DNA of 64,000 nt from Tritrichomonas musculus (taxonomy: Eukaryota > Parabasalia > Tritrichomonadida > Tritrichomonadidae). A program made the translations under genes and the position numbers. The stretch lies in assembly GCA_039105265.1 (NCBI GenBank), contig JAPFFF010000007.1, forward strand, positions 248,001 through 312,000, in the 5' to 3' direction. The notes under the pieces were generated by a model. It was not told the DNA's origin. It ran no database searches and was given only the letters and a program-made list of their open reading frames with translations. Below, piece after piece: positions 1 to 10,133 of this stretch. The number at the start of each line of letters is the position of its first letter. Position 1 is the first letter of the stretch.

Positions 1-680
1 TCTGGGAGCCGAGAATCCAACAACAACCTCGCATGTGCTTCAGGGCTGACGCCCCTTCAAATTGCTCCTCAATGCCATTACTGATGACACCTCAACAACC
101 AAACAAGGTCCTAACAGCGCGCGGAAACAACGGAACAGTTCGACTATGGGACATTGGCACCCAAAAAGTAGTTGGCGAATGGGATGTCGGTGGTAATCAG
201 GCTGTTACTGCTCTCACAACTTCACCTACAGAATCAAACGTATGCGTAATTGGCTTTTTGAATGGCTTGATCGTAACGATAGACCTCAGAATTGCCTTGA
301 AAAGTGGACCAACAAACGTAGACGCACCAAAAGCAAACGAAAAGATACTCAGAATCATCGGAAATAATTCTACACCAACTCTTTACTGGGCTGGAACGTC
401 AAAGGGATCCTTGATGAAGTGGGAAACGTTGAATAACTGGCAAATTGTACAGGAAGGTCAAATTTTGACCGATTTTGACGTACATCCAACGAATCCTCTG
501 GCTGTCTTGTCGCCGACAAATGGATGCCCGTACATAACCGACACCGACATGAAAATTCGCCATCAGATGAAGAACGTTGAGCATGGATCAGTCTGCTCTT
601 TCCATCCTGCTCTTCCAATCATTTCGTTTGCACAGCCGTCGGGAGAAGTCGTACAATATGAGCTCATTTCAAGCAAATAA
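1..680 (+). CDS. Raptor-like WD40 protein, C-terminal part (5' end outside window)
   Basis: The frame is open to the left edge, so the first ATG at 33 is probably internal and the true start lies upstream. About 225 residues are visible, ending at TAA 678-680. They read as WD40 blades: LTARGNNGTVRLWD, then a blade ending in DLRIALKSG, then LTDFDVHP and a final VCSFHPALP blade. Order and spacing resemble the C-terminal propeller of Raptor (RPTOR/KOG1), where a ...VRIWD blade is followed by a ...YDRRMAL blade, LTALDIHP and CLAFHPHWP. Raptor is the substrate-presenting scaffold of TORC1. The LST8-like gene at 49602-50501 would encode another subunit of the same complex. The N-terminal caspase-like and HEAT parts of Raptor cannot be seen, so another WD40 protein remains possible. 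Confidence 0.6.
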   Translation, partial: WEPRIQQQPRMCFRADAPSNCSSMPLLMTPQQPNKVLTARGNNGTVRLWDIGTQKVVGEWDVGGNQAVTALTTSPTESNVCVIGFLNGLIVTIDLRIALKSGPTNVDAPKANEKILRIIGNNSTPTLYWAGTSKGSLMKWETLNNWQIVQEGQILTDFDVHPTNPLAVLSPTNGCPYITDTDMKIRHQMKNVEHGSVCSFHPALPIISFAQPSGEVVQYELISSK

Positions 681-1365
681 GCTCCATTTTTTATTTATTT
701 GTTATTTTTTTTTTTTTTGGATTAGAAAATAAAAAAATGATTGTTATAGAAAAAGTTGAATTTGGCTGCTTAAGATTTGCTTATAATCATTTATCTTTAT
801 CTTGCACATTGCAAATTTGTTCTTTGATTTTATTGAATGAAAGTAAAGTTTGCCCACTAATTGGAAAGTGATGTGAAATGAAAAAAATTTGACACCAGCA
901 TTTTCTGGTATTATTTCAAATGCTGAATTGATTACTAACATTGTTGATTTTTTTTTGTCAGTCACTTTTTATAAAATTGACCCCTCATATGGTGAAAAAA
1001 AATATTTCATTTCACTTTTGTTTTATATTTTTGAATGAATATGTAAAAACTTTGAATTCGATTTTAAATAGCTGTGCCATGCTTGGTAAAGAGGCTGTTG
1101 CTCTTCATTTAATACTTAGTTGATGCAACAAAATGAAATAAAAGAAGATTAAAATGAAGTAATTGAATGATATAGACTAAAGCATCATCTTTTATGAAAT
1201 TAATGATATAAAAAACACAATTTATTCATAATAATTATAATAATAATTCAACAACCTTTCGGAATCAAGTCATCATCTTTTATGAATCAAAGTAAGCAAA
1301 GATGATTATATTAAATATTTAAATACAAAATTATTTTTTCAAACAACAACAATAAATTTATAAAT
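681..1365. other. Intergenic region, 3' to 3' between convergent genes
   Basis: This AT-rich stretch lies between the ends of the Raptor-like gene and the NIPA-like gene. Frames of 60-73 codons exist on both strands but lack any recognisable domain and have low-complexity composition. The phrase catcatcttttatgaa occurs twice (about 1182 and 1269). No RNA gene was recognised. Confidence 0.6.
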
Positions 1366-2283
1366 TTATAAATTTTCATTTGAATTTTTCACGTTGTTGC
1401 TGATGAATGGAGCTTGTTCATCGTCGGATGGCGTTGTTTGTTTGATTGGCTTTGAAGAAAGGAGAAAGACTCCGCTTCCCATCAGAATCAAACCGATGGC
1501 GAAAGAGAGCTTTCCAAGCAAGCTGAGTGCGACCATTTCTCCGTACAAAATTGATGAATTCAAAATTGACATTACAGTGAGCATGACAAAATAAAGGGAG
1601 TTAACAACGTAAGCTTGATGATTCTCCATTGCTTTATTCAGGCGATTCACTTGAAGAACAATAGAACAGATAATGAAGATAATAATGCAATATGGTAAAA
1701 TATTTGTTAACTGATTTTGAGAAGTAATTGAGATTTTGACAAAAACAGCAAGTGCTTTCGAAAGTGTAACGGAATTTCCAGCAGATATTGATGCAAGAGC
1801 AACTGTAAGAAATAAATTTTTATTGCCAAATATATAGAGTAAAATCATGATTACTAATATGCACATAAAATATCCAACTTTCATTGGATTCATTAATAAT
1901 TCCATAAATTCTTCAACGGTAAAATCTTTGCTATTGCTTGGACCATTTGAAATCGATAAAAAAGTGCCAAAAGCAATTAAAGCAATGCCAATTGCTCCTT
2001 TTGATGTTACTTTTTCTGAAAAAATCAATTGGCCAAAAATTGCACTTGCTATTGTACTAATTGAACCTAATGGAGCGATCGTTGATACAGGAGAAAAAGA
2101 GAGTGCAATAAAATTAGAAATTTCTGTTAATCCTAGACATACTAATCCTAATAAAAATGGCCATCGCCGAATTAAAGGTTTGTTTATGCGAAGTGTATGA
2201 GCATATCGTTGCAAGTTCATTCCCAAAGCAGAAAAACATTGAGCCAATACCGTAATTAGAGCTCCAATAGTATTACTTTTCAT
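1366..2283 (-). CDS. NIPA-family magnesium transporter-like membrane protein
   Basis: The 305-residue protein starts at ATG 2283 and is dominated by about nine hydrophobic membrane segments. The N-terminus (IGALITVLAQCFSALGMNLQ), the loop after the second segment (GLTEISNFIALSFSP) and the following APLGSISTIASAIFGQLIFSEK are characteristic of the NIPA/DMT superfamily, whose members move Mg2+ and related divalent ions across the plasma or endosomal membrane. The length is slightly below the usual 320-360 residues; the short hydrophilic tail (about residues 280-305) is poorly conserved. It is divergent to the Mot1-like gene, sharing a 495-base upstream region. The family call is firm; the transported ion is inferred. 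Confidence 0.85.
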   Translation of the reverse strand: MKSNTIGALITVLAQCFSALGMNLQRYAHTLRINKPLIRRWPFLLGLVCLGLTEISNFIALSFSPVSTIAPLGSISTIASAIFGQLIFSEKVTSKGAIGIALIAFGTFLSISNGPSNSKDFTVEEFMELLMNPMKVGYFMCILVIMILLYIFGNKNLFLTVALASISAGNSVTLSKALAVFVKISITSQNQLTNILPYCIIIFIICSIVLQVNRLNKAMENHQAYVVNSLYFVMLTVMSILNSSILYGEMVALSLLGKLSFAIGLILMGSGVFLLSSKPIKQTTPSDDEQAPFISNNVKNSNENL

Positions 2284-2778
2284 AATAAATAAATAAATAA
2301 ATGCGATTTCTTATAAAAATCTTTATATTACAGAAATTAAACTTTTTCAATGAATAAAATCTTCTTCTAAAAAATCAAAATTTCTTCCTTTAGAATGGCT
2401 TTTTGTATCATAACTTCAGATAAAATTATATCATCATTCATATTAATGTAAAAATTCAAGCAAAATTCTAATATTATATTAATATAAAGATTCATCATAT
2501 CATATCATATCAAAGTTCTTCTGAATCTATTATGATCATTCCTTTAGTTTTTGATTTCTTTATGATAGGATCTTATTTTGTAATATTCATTTTTTATCCT
2601 TTTAAAAAATAAGTAGAATTTTTTATAGCTAAAGCTGAATTTCAACTTATTCTATATAAATTCATATATAAAATCTTTTTACCATTATATTTTTTTAATT
2701 TTTATTTTGTTCTGACATTTTAAAACCATTGATGTCAAGTCATCCAAATTCCTAAATTTCAATTCAAATTTATATATA
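2284..2778. promoter_or_regulatory. Shared upstream region of divergent NIPA-like and Mot1-like genes
   Basis: This 495-base AT-rich interval must hold the promoters of both flanking genes. It contains a short catat microsatellite near 2493-2512 and several TCA-containing stretches near the Mot1 start (around 2735-2765) that could serve as initiators. No exact GACCGTTT element was seen. Confidence 0.4.
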
Positions 2779-5700
2779 ATGGCAAAGAAAGACAAGTTTG
2801 AGCGACTTCTTGATTTAATACAAAACGGAAGAACATCAGCAATTAGAAAAGCCGCTGCTACACAGATAGGTTTTTTACAAAAAGAATTTTCATACGATTT
2901 ATCAACAATTTTACATAAATTATATCCTTTACTACTTTATCATGATTTTGAGTGTCGACGCGCAGCTGCTATGGCTCTCGAAAATCTTATAAAAAATTGC
3001 AGACCTGCACATTCGAAATGGAAAACTGACCGACCTTTAATGAAATTATATCAATTTGATCTTTCAAAAGTAATTTCATCAGCCAAGCGCTTACTTACTC
3101 ACAACTTAACAGATCATAACATATCAGATAAAGATTATAAAGACCAAGTTTTTTCAACTTCTACAGATCCATCAAATGATGTTGCAGAATTATGCGAAAT
3201 TTCTGAACAAATGATAATGAAATTACTTTCTCCAAATTGGCATTATCGACATGGCGCTGTTGTTTGTCTTTTATCAACCATTGAGCCTAATGTTCCGAAA
3301 GATTATCGTGAAGATCTTGCTGTTCGATTATTAACACTTGTTGCCCTTGATAGATTTAAAGATTTTTCAACAGACGCAGTTAAAGTTCCAGTTGTTGATC
3401 CAGCATGCCATCTTCTAGCAAGATGCTTAATGCTTAATGTCAACCAAGCATTACCAATTTTAGAACAATTTCACTCATATCGTATTGATGCAGATGATGA
3501 CGACCAAAATTCTGATGATGGATGGTCCCTACGATTTGCATTTTGGGTGATTATTCAACATATGTTATTAATAGATAAAAATTGTATTGATCCAGCACTG
3601 ATACAAAAATATTTTCTTGAAACTGTCCGAGATGATAAAGATGAACAACAAGAAGAAGTTGTGACAGCAGCATTAGAAGCTATTTTAATGATTATACCAT
3701 ATATTCCAGATAAAGCCAAAGTTGCATCTACTACTTATTTTGATATTTTTGAATCAGCAGAGGATTTGTCATCATCAAACACAGCATGCACCAAAGTGCT
3801 TGAATCATTTATCAATGATTGTGACATTACTGATTTTGTTGATGAAGAAACGTTTGATTTACTTATCAAACACTGCCGATTTCCACAATCATCGACACGA
3901 GAAGCTACTTATTCATTAATAATGACTCTCTTGAAACGAAGAGGGCTTGATATATACAATGGATTCGATTTTATTGAATTCATGAAAAAAATAGTTCAAA
4001 TTTTATTACTTGAAGAAGTTCAAGATTTGTTTAGAAAAGGTATCAAAATGATTCCTACTCTGAATGACTTAATGAAAGTTAAGAGGATATTATTTGATGA
4101 AGATGTTGCTGCTAAAGTTATGGATTCAATGCACAAAGATTTTGCAAAAATGGCACGAATCATTCCAATTATAATGGAAATAGGCACCATTTGCGACATT
4201 GATGAATTACAGCCGAAATTTACACACATTGAAACAGCATGGGGCGTTGCTTATTGCATTGTTTTATGCCTTAACAAGAACACAGGTCAACCAGTATTCA
4301 ACATCAACAACACCAACATATTCACAAAAGATCCAATCAATTTTCTGTATTCATTATTTACATTGAAGCCTGAAAAAGTTCTCGGTTACATTCCACGGAT
4401 AGAAGGTCTTCATCCATCACTTGCACTTTTTGCTTGTAAGTACATCGGAAGATTTCTTCATGATGAGCAAGATGATGAAATTATCAACCAATTAATTCAA
4501 ATGAACGTTGATTTCGAAGAGGGATTATTAAAGAAATTCTTTGTTATTGATAAAGAAGATCCCGAAAAAGATCATCGTTTTTATTCATCAATAATTACAG
4601 AGCCATCTAATCAACGGCCACATAATGTTAGATATGCGCAAACAATTGCTGTTAATGCAGTTTATAAAATCCCATACCAACTTGATTCCATTTTTGATCT
4701 TCTTCAACTTTTATATTGCATTCAAGCTAAAATGACGCTTCCAGTAGACACTGTTCGAATGATGATCCGATCAATGATGAAAGGAAAAGAATACTTGCCA
4801 TCAATGCTAGCATACAATGCTAATCTTTTTGCCAAAATGCATCCTGACCTTTTCCTCACTTCTTTTGTGAAAATGATTGATGAAAAACCTGATTTAACAT
4901 CAGGTCCTATTGAATTTATTGATTTATTTGTAACTGATTTTGATACCAAAAAACTTGATCTTCTATCATGGGCATCATTCTTTGTAAAACCAGCTTTACG
5001 TAATTTTGCCAATCAAGATGAGGTCCTTAGAAGAATGGCAGCGCATTCATTATCACAAATTATTCGTCTTTTGTCACTTGATGATGGAAACTGTTCTACA
5101 CTTCCCGAGGAACTTCACGAATTAAAGAGGAATTCAATGCAATATTTAGCACCTCTTTATGATGTTACTAAAGCTACTGAATGGAAATTAGATCCGCCAC
5201 CAGACTTTTCCTTCATGAATGGCGAAGGGAAGATTCGATTTTATCAACGCGATGGAATCAATTGGCTTGGATTTTTATACAACTATGGATTGAATGGAAT
5301 TTTGGCCGACGATATGGGATTAGGCAAAACTTTCCAATGCCTTTGTGCAATATCTAATGCACATACAGATGAATACTCACATCGAATACCTCTTGATTAC
5401 AGTCAATCGAATGTGAACAATGCGCCATTCTCTCTTGTTGTTTGCCCACCATCAGTTATTGATCATTGGGTTCGCGAGACCAGAAATTTCTTCCCCAAAA
5501 TGCCAGTCAATGCTTTCTTTACTAAAAACGAAGTCACTCAAGAAATGTTCAACCGATTTGAAGGAATTTTGGTCACATCATACGGAGTTGTTCGTGGAGC
5601 TTTAAACGTCCTTACCTCTCGTGTTTTCACATATTGCGTTCTCGATGAAGGCCACGTCATTAAGAATAAAAACGCAAAGGTTGCTCAGGCAGTAGCAAAA

Positions 5701-6879
5701 CTTCGCGCTAGACATCGTCTTATTTTGTCAGGAACACCAATTCAAAACAACGTCGAAGAACTCTACTCTTTAATGGACTTCTTAATGCCAGGATACCTAG
5801 GTACTCAACAATCTTTTAAGAAAAAATTTGAGAACTTAATTGGTCGAATGTTTAATCAAGATGCTACCGAGAAAGATACTGAAAGAGGTCAAGAAGCACT
5901 TCAGCTTCTTCATTGTCAAGTTCTTCCTTTCATCATGCGAAGGCTTCGTAATCAAGTTCTAGAGGAACTTCCTCCACGTGTTACATATGATGAAGTTTTT
6001 CAAATGACAGATGAACAACGTGTCTTATTTGATAGGCTTCGAAAGACATCAGAAGCCCTCCCAACTTTTGATGGCAATAACAATGACAATGATAAATCAG
6101 TTATTGAAATTGACGAACATGTCTTCACCAAGATGCGTAAAGAAAGAGATTTATGTATCCATCCATGCCTTGTTGATCCAACCATTGAACGGACAATAGA
6201 AAAGAGCGGTAAGATGAAAGAATTAAAGAAGATCTTATTGACTCAATTAGGCCTTGGTGGTGGTAATGATCAAATGAGAAATAGAGCACTTTTGTTTGCT
6301 CAAAGTTCAAAAACATTGGACATTGTTAAAGAGATTGTTATTGACAACCTTGAAGGTGTCACATGCGATTTCTTCGATGGAAGAGTAAATGAGAGAGACA
6401 GACAGCGTGTACTTGATAGATTTAATAGGGATGATGGTCCCGATCTTCTTTTATTAACTACTGCAATTGGTGGTTTAGGTCTTAATCTACAAGTTGCTAA
6501 TAACGTCATTTTCTTAGAAAATTCTTGGAATTTCACAGATGATGAACAAGCAATGGCTAGAGCTCATAGAATGGGGCAGAAAAGAACTGTGACTGTTTTT
6601 AATTTGATTACATATGGTACTATTGAACAAAGAATCTTGGAGGTTCAGAGAAAGAAGAGAAATATGGTTAATACGATTATTAACGAAGATAATATTCAAT
6701 CTAATGCTGATATAAGTATTATGCAAGATCAAATTTATAGAGATGATAATCAAACCGTAGATACAAATAAGAAAGCAACACAATCTGAGATTTTGAAGGA
6801 ATCTGAAAAGCTGGTAACAAATCAAGAACAATATGAACGAGATTACAGAAATGATGATAAATGGATAGAAGGTTTTTAG
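2779..6879 (+). CDS. MOT1: Mot1/BTAF1-like SNF2 ATPase, TBP remover
   Basis: The 1366-residue protein has N-terminal HEAT repeats (about residues 1-780) and a C-terminal Swi2/Snf2 motor. The N-terminus (FERLLDLIQNGRTSAIRKAA, IGFLQKEF, then RRAAAMALENL) is typical of Mot1, which strips TATA-binding protein from DNA. Motor motifs are intact: DDMGLGKT near residue 843, the DEGH box near 956, SGTPIQNN, then GGLGLNLQ near 1231 and ARAHRMGQKR near 1260. It is shorter than human BTAF1 or yeast Mot1 (about 1850), with the loss falling in the HEAT region. ATG 2779 is the first in-frame start. It would act in the nucleus on TBP recycling. Confidence 0.93.
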   Translation: MAKKDKFERLLDLIQNGRTSAIRKAAATQIGFLQKEFSYDLSTILHKLYPLLLYHDFECRRAAAMALENLIKNCRPAHSKWKTDRPLMKLYQFDLSKVISSAKRLLTHNLTDHNISDKDYKDQVFSTSTDPSNDVAELCEISEQMIMKLLSPNWHYRHGAVVCLLSTIEPNVPKDYREDLAVRLLTLVALDRFKDFSTDAVKVPVVDPACHLLARCLMLNVNQALPILEQFHSYRIDADDDDQNSDDGWSLRFAFWVIIQHMLLIDKNCIDPALIQKYFLETVRDDKDEQQEEVVTAALEAILMIIPYIPDKAKVASTTYFDIFESAEDLSSSNTACTKVLESFINDCDITDFVDEETFDLLIKHCRFPQSSTREATYSLIMTLLKRRGLDIYNGFDFIEFMKKIVQILLLEEVQDLFRKGIKMIPTLNDLMKVKRILFDEDVAAKVMDSMHKDFAKMARIIPIIMEIGTICDIDELQPKFTHIETAWGVAYCIVLCLNKNTGQPVFNINNTNIFTKDPINFLYSLFTLKPEKVLGYIPRIEGLHPSLALFACKYIGRFLHDEQDDEIINQLIQMNVDFEEGLLKKFFVIDKEDPEKDHRFYSSIITEPSNQRPHNVRYAQTIAVNAVYKIPYQLDSIFDLLQLLYCIQAKMTLPVDTVRMMIRSMMKGKEYLPSMLAYNANLFAKMHPDLFLTSFVKMIDEKPDLTSGPIEFIDLFVTDFDTKKLDLLSWASFFVKPALRNFANQDEVLRRMAAHSLSQIIRLLSLDDGNCSTLPEELHELKRNSMQYLAPLYDVTKATEWKLDPPPDFSFMNGEGKIRFYQRDGINWLGFLYNYGLNGILADDMGLGKTFQCLCAISNAHTDEYSHRIPLDYSQSNVNNAPFSLVVCPPSVIDHWVRETRNFFPKMPVNAFFTKNEVTQEMFNRFEGILVTSYGVVRGALNVLTSRVFTYCVLDEGHVIKNKNAKVAQAVAKLRARHRLILSGTPIQNNVEELYSLMDFLMPGYLGTQQSFKKKFENLIGRMFNQDATEKDTERGQEALQLLHCQVLPFIMRRLRNQVLEELPPRVTYDEVFQMTDEQRVLFDRLRKTSEALPTFDGNNNDNDKSVIEIDEHVFTKMRKERDLCIHPCLVDPTIERTIEKSGKMKELKKILLTQLGLGGGNDQMRNRALLFAQSSKTLDIVKEIVIDNLEGVTCDFFDGRVNERDRQRVLDRFNRDDGPDLLLLTTAIGGLGLNLQVANNVIFLENSWNFTDDEQAMARAHRMGQKRTVTVFNLITYGTIEQRILEVQRKKRNMVNTIINEDNIQSNADISIMQDQIYRDDNQTVDTNKKATQSEILKESEKLVTNQEQYERDYRNDDKWIEGF

Positions 6880-7037
6880 AAAAAATAATTTTATATTTTT
6901 AATAAATTTAAATAGATTTTGGATTCTTTTATTTTTTTATTTTTTTACCTGCGATTTAGATCTAAGCAAAAATAAATAAAAGATGTGGTAAATGTCGATT
7001 CGATTGCTTGTCGAAAAATTTCAAGTCAAAATAAAGG

Positions 7038-7054
7038 TAAACGGAGGCCGTTTA
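7038..7054. repeat. Short palindrome TAAACGG-AGG-CCGTTTA
   Basis: Perfect 7-base arms are separated by AGG. Each arm carries the AACGG / CCGTT half of a Myb-type site, and another CCGTTAA follows at about 7060. It lies about 160 bases after the Mot1 stop codon. Function unknown. Confidence 0.5.
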
Positions 7055-8331
7055 TTTTGTCCGTTAAAAAAAATAAAAAAAAATCAATAACAATTGTTCT
7101 TTTGGACCAGTTATAAAAAAATCACATTGATGAGAGATATTTTGATATTTCAAAATAATATAAATAGCTTACGGAGTAGAAATTTATCTTTTTTTTGTAC
7201 TTTTGATTATCATGGATATTAATCATGAACAAAATGTTTCGATTATTACTTCACTTCTAATGATTTATATTGTATGTCAGTATATAATATTGGCTATATA
7301 GACAAAAAATAAAATAATCGTAACATTTCCCTAATATCATGAAAATATTTTTTCAATGAATTTTTTTATGAATGGTAACTTTTTGTTAAATTATCTAACT
7401 TTTTGTGAAATAATGATAAAACCAAAAGTATTTATTGATATATCATTTCAATGAAAATTTATTTTAGAAACATTTATCATAAATTATTTTTAATTTAATA
7501 TCTATATTTTAAAATGTTTTTTTATTTTGAATATTAATGAATATTTGCATATATAATTGAACTTTTTTAAATCATTTACAACAAATGGAAAAAATAGAAA
7601 GCAAGTTTAAATTACAATAAATCATTTAAGTATATGAATTTTTCTTATTATGGTGATGAACTTAAATTTTATTGTCCCCTCCAAAAGATATTAGTTGGCA
7701 AAGGATCAGCCCAATATTAAAAATACTCAACAAAAAAGAACAGTTTAATAATATTCATCAACAGATTCAGTTATTTCAATATCAACACATGCTCAAAAAA
7801 ACATTTGAAACAATCAAGTTTGATTAATAATTTTTTCATTACTAATCCAATTATTTTTCACAAATTTCATTATTTTTTCATACTTTTTAATAAGTATACA
7901 AATTATTTTCATCTATATTTAAAAAAAAATTGATTTACTTTATGCTTACGATAATATGTTCATCAGAATTCCTCAATTTAATATAATATTAGCATTATTA
8001 ACATGCATTTATATATCTAAATTATTTTATATTTTTAAAAATGCATAATAATATTGGTAAAATGATATTAAAATAAGATATTTGCATTTTTAATTCTTTT
8101 AAATTGAATAGTCTTTATTTAAAAATACTGAAAATTTAATTACTTTATTTATTTTTATGTTCTCAATATATTTTGAATATGCTTTCAAAAGATTTATTTA
8201 TAAATATGCTTTATACAGAAAAATAATATATAATTATATTATATTATAGATAAAATATATTATAAATTATATTAATATATAAATATTTAAATATAAATAA
8301 ATAATATATAAAAATGAGTTAGAAAAAACAG

Positions 8332-8365
8332 TTTCTAGGCAAATTCCTCTTAGAGCACCTAGAAA
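8332..8365. repeat. Perfect 8-base-arm inverted repeat, possible hairpin
   Basis: TTTCTAGG pairs with CCTAGAAA across an 18-base loop that itself contains CTCTTAGAG. It sits in a small patch richer in G and C than the surrounding gap. It could be part of an unrecognised structured RNA or be chance. Confidence 0.35.
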
Positions 8366-8634
8366 TATTTTGAATACATACTTGACGTTAAAATTCAATT
8401 TCTTCACTTTTTCTATAAAATATTTTAAAATTGATATTATTCCAATTTCCCTACGACAGATCTTATTTGCTTCTAAATAAAAAATGTTTAAGATAATAAA
8501 TTAAATTTATATTTTATGATTATTTAACGAAATAAGAAAATTGAAAAAAAACCAAATTCGTTTACCTTTGTCAAAATAGATTTTCTAATTTGTGCGTTTT
8601 TTTGGTCAATAAAAGCATTTAATATTTAAATTTT

Positions 8635-8642
8635 AAACGGTC
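8635..8642 (-). promoter_or_regulatory. M3-like (Myb-type) core promoter element, reverse orientation
   Basis: AAACGGTC, the reverse complement of GACCGTTT, lies seven bases before the ATG at 8650. It fits the published T. vaginalis M3 consensus (A/G/T)(A/G)C(G/C)G(T/C)T(T/A/G). Very short 5' leaders are usual in trichomonads. Confidence 0.5.
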
Positions 8643-8649
8643 GATATAT

Positions 8650-9738
8650 ATGGAAGAAAAAGACAAGCCTACTGAACAAACTGAAGGAGCCACAAAATTG
8701 GAAAATAAAAAAGAAATTTTTCAAATAATGCCATTAGTGGATGAAGTTTCAAAGCAGCTTGACACTAAAACTCAAAAGGCCCTAATAATAAATTCGATGT
8801 TTGTTCCTTTTTCGCAATTGCAGGCATCACATGAATCCCTTATGGAATTATCACAAAATGAGCTGGAACAAAATTTCAAAAAATATTTGATTGACCCTCC
8901 AAATATTGAAAAAGTAGCCGATTTTGAAAATTATATTATTGATAAAAGTTTTGATCATGATGAAGATTTTATTTTGTTAAATTACATAAAAGCTAGCCAA
9001 GCAGATCAAAATACAGATTTTAATGAGTTTATCAAAGAATGGCTGTATATATTTAAGCCGTTTAGATCAATAAAATCTTTAGAAAGTAGAGTTGAAGAAA
9101 TTAAAAATTGGTCAAATGAAGAACTAGAACAATTTTATGATTATTATAGCAGTATGATTTTAAATGAAAAATTATTTGCAGATTCAATACATGAATCTTG
9201 TGAACAACCAAATTTATATACACATTCTCGATGCTCTTATGAGCCTACTGAAAAAATAGCTCCAATTGAAGCTATCGACAATCAAATTTCAGTGTTGTCA
9301 CATAATGTCAAGCTTTTTATGAAGGATTCAAGATATGCTAATTGTTTAGCTGTTTTGCGTTCTGAAAAATATGAATTTCGGATGCAAAATGAAGCAATAA
9401 TGATTGGAAGGGGATCACCTGATCAAATTGTTGATGTTGAAATGAATTTTGTTTCTGAGAAGCCATGCATTCATGTTTCTCGAAATCAAGCAATAATTTC
9501 ATTTTTAGAAGATTGCAATTTCTATATTGAAAATTGTGGTAACAGAGCATTTAGAGTTAATGGAATTTTAATTCCTGTTGGAGCTATAGCTATTTTACCG
9601 CCAAACTCAATTCTTGACTTTTCTGATGCATTACTGATGTTTATACCTAATTTAAAGCTTGTTGAAGAAGTCAAGGAAGCAATGACAAAAGCACCGCAGT
9701 CAAGCTCAAAGTCAAAGAAGAAAAGTGAAAATGCTTAA
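8650..9738 (+). CDS. MCRS1-like FHA-domain protein
   Basis: The 362-residue protein has an FHA domain at about residues 230-340. It carries MIGRGSPDQIVDVEMNF, then HVSRNQAIISF, YIENCGNRAFRVNG and the NSILDFSD strand. This closely follows the FHA domain of microspherule protein 1 (ITLGRATKDNQIDVDL, ISRKQGVI, GRRPIYIDG). The region before it has helical segments such as LMELSQNELEQNFKKYL that recall the MCRS N-terminal domain. The C-terminus is lysine- and serine-rich. In other eukaryotes MCRS1 is a subunit of INO80 and NSL chromatin complexes and binds phosphothreonine-type ligands. An M3-like element lies directly upstream. The FHA call is firm; the MCRS1 orthology is likely. Confidence 0.7.
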   Translation: MEEKDKPTEQTEGATKLENKKEIFQIMPLVDEVSKQLDTKTQKALIINSMFVPFSQLQASHESLMELSQNELEQNFKKYLIDPPNIEKVADFENYIIDKSFDHDEDFILLNYIKASQADQNTDFNEFIKEWLYIFKPFRSIKSLESRVEEIKNWSNEELEQFYDYYSSMILNEKLFADSIHESCEQPNLYTHSRCSYEPTEKIAPIEAIDNQISVLSHNVKLFMKDSRYANCLAVLRSEKYEFRMQNEAIMIGRGSPDQIVDVEMNFVSEKPCIHVSRNQAIISFLEDCNFYIENCGNRAFRVNGILIPVGAIAILPPNSILDFSDALLMFIPNLKLVEEVKEAMTKAPQSSSKSKKKSENA

Positions 9739-10133
9739 GAGTACTCTTTTTCTATACTATAAAACATATAATCATAATATTTAACGTTGTTTAAAAACTA
9801 ATACATTTAAATGTTTTAATTATCTTAGAAGATTATATTTAAAATGTTTTTAACATTATATACTCAAATTTTTATGAGATATTATCATAATATTTTATTT
9901 TGAAGTATTTCTGAAATTTTTGATCGAAATAAAAAATCTTATTCAAATATAAATCGAAAATATTTTTTTTATATCTTCTAACACTAAAAATAAAAATATT
10001 TAAAAATGTAAGATCTACAATATTTTTATTAGATTAAATTGATTTCACATATTTTATTATACTTTTCTCCATATATTTATTAATAAAATTTTAAATCATT
10101 GAAAGTGGTTTGTCTATCATAACAAATTTTTTC
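9739..10133. other. AT-rich intergenic region
   Basis: Nearly 400 bases of very AT-rich DNA between the MCRS1-like stop and the EMC7 start. A TCATTG near 10097 could act as an initiator for EMC7. Nothing else was recognised. Confidence 0.5.

Larger units (their letters stand above)
6880..8649. other. Long AT-rich intergenic region with small palindromes
   Basis: About 1.8 kb without a convincing gene. It is extremely AT-rich, with AT microsatellite near 8220-8310. Two local structures stand out: a palindrome with 7-base arms TAAACGG/CCGTTTA at 7038-7054, and a hairpin with perfect 8-base arms TTTCTAGG/CCTAGAAA at 8332-8339 and 8358-8365 in a locally less AT-rich patch. No conserved RNA gene was recognised. 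The tiny frame near 7212 has no support. Confidence 0.6.

Noticed and set aside
941-1123. 60-codon frame in the first intergenic gap
   Set aside because: Low-complexity composition, no domain, no promoter signal.
7212-7303. Tiny ATG frame with a GTATGT that might be an intron donor
   Set aside because: No acceptor resembling the trichomonad motif and no meaningful product after splicing.
10110-10133. Upstream extension of EMC7 starting at TTG
   Set aside because: Non-ATG start is not expected; ATG 10134 gives a proper signal peptide.
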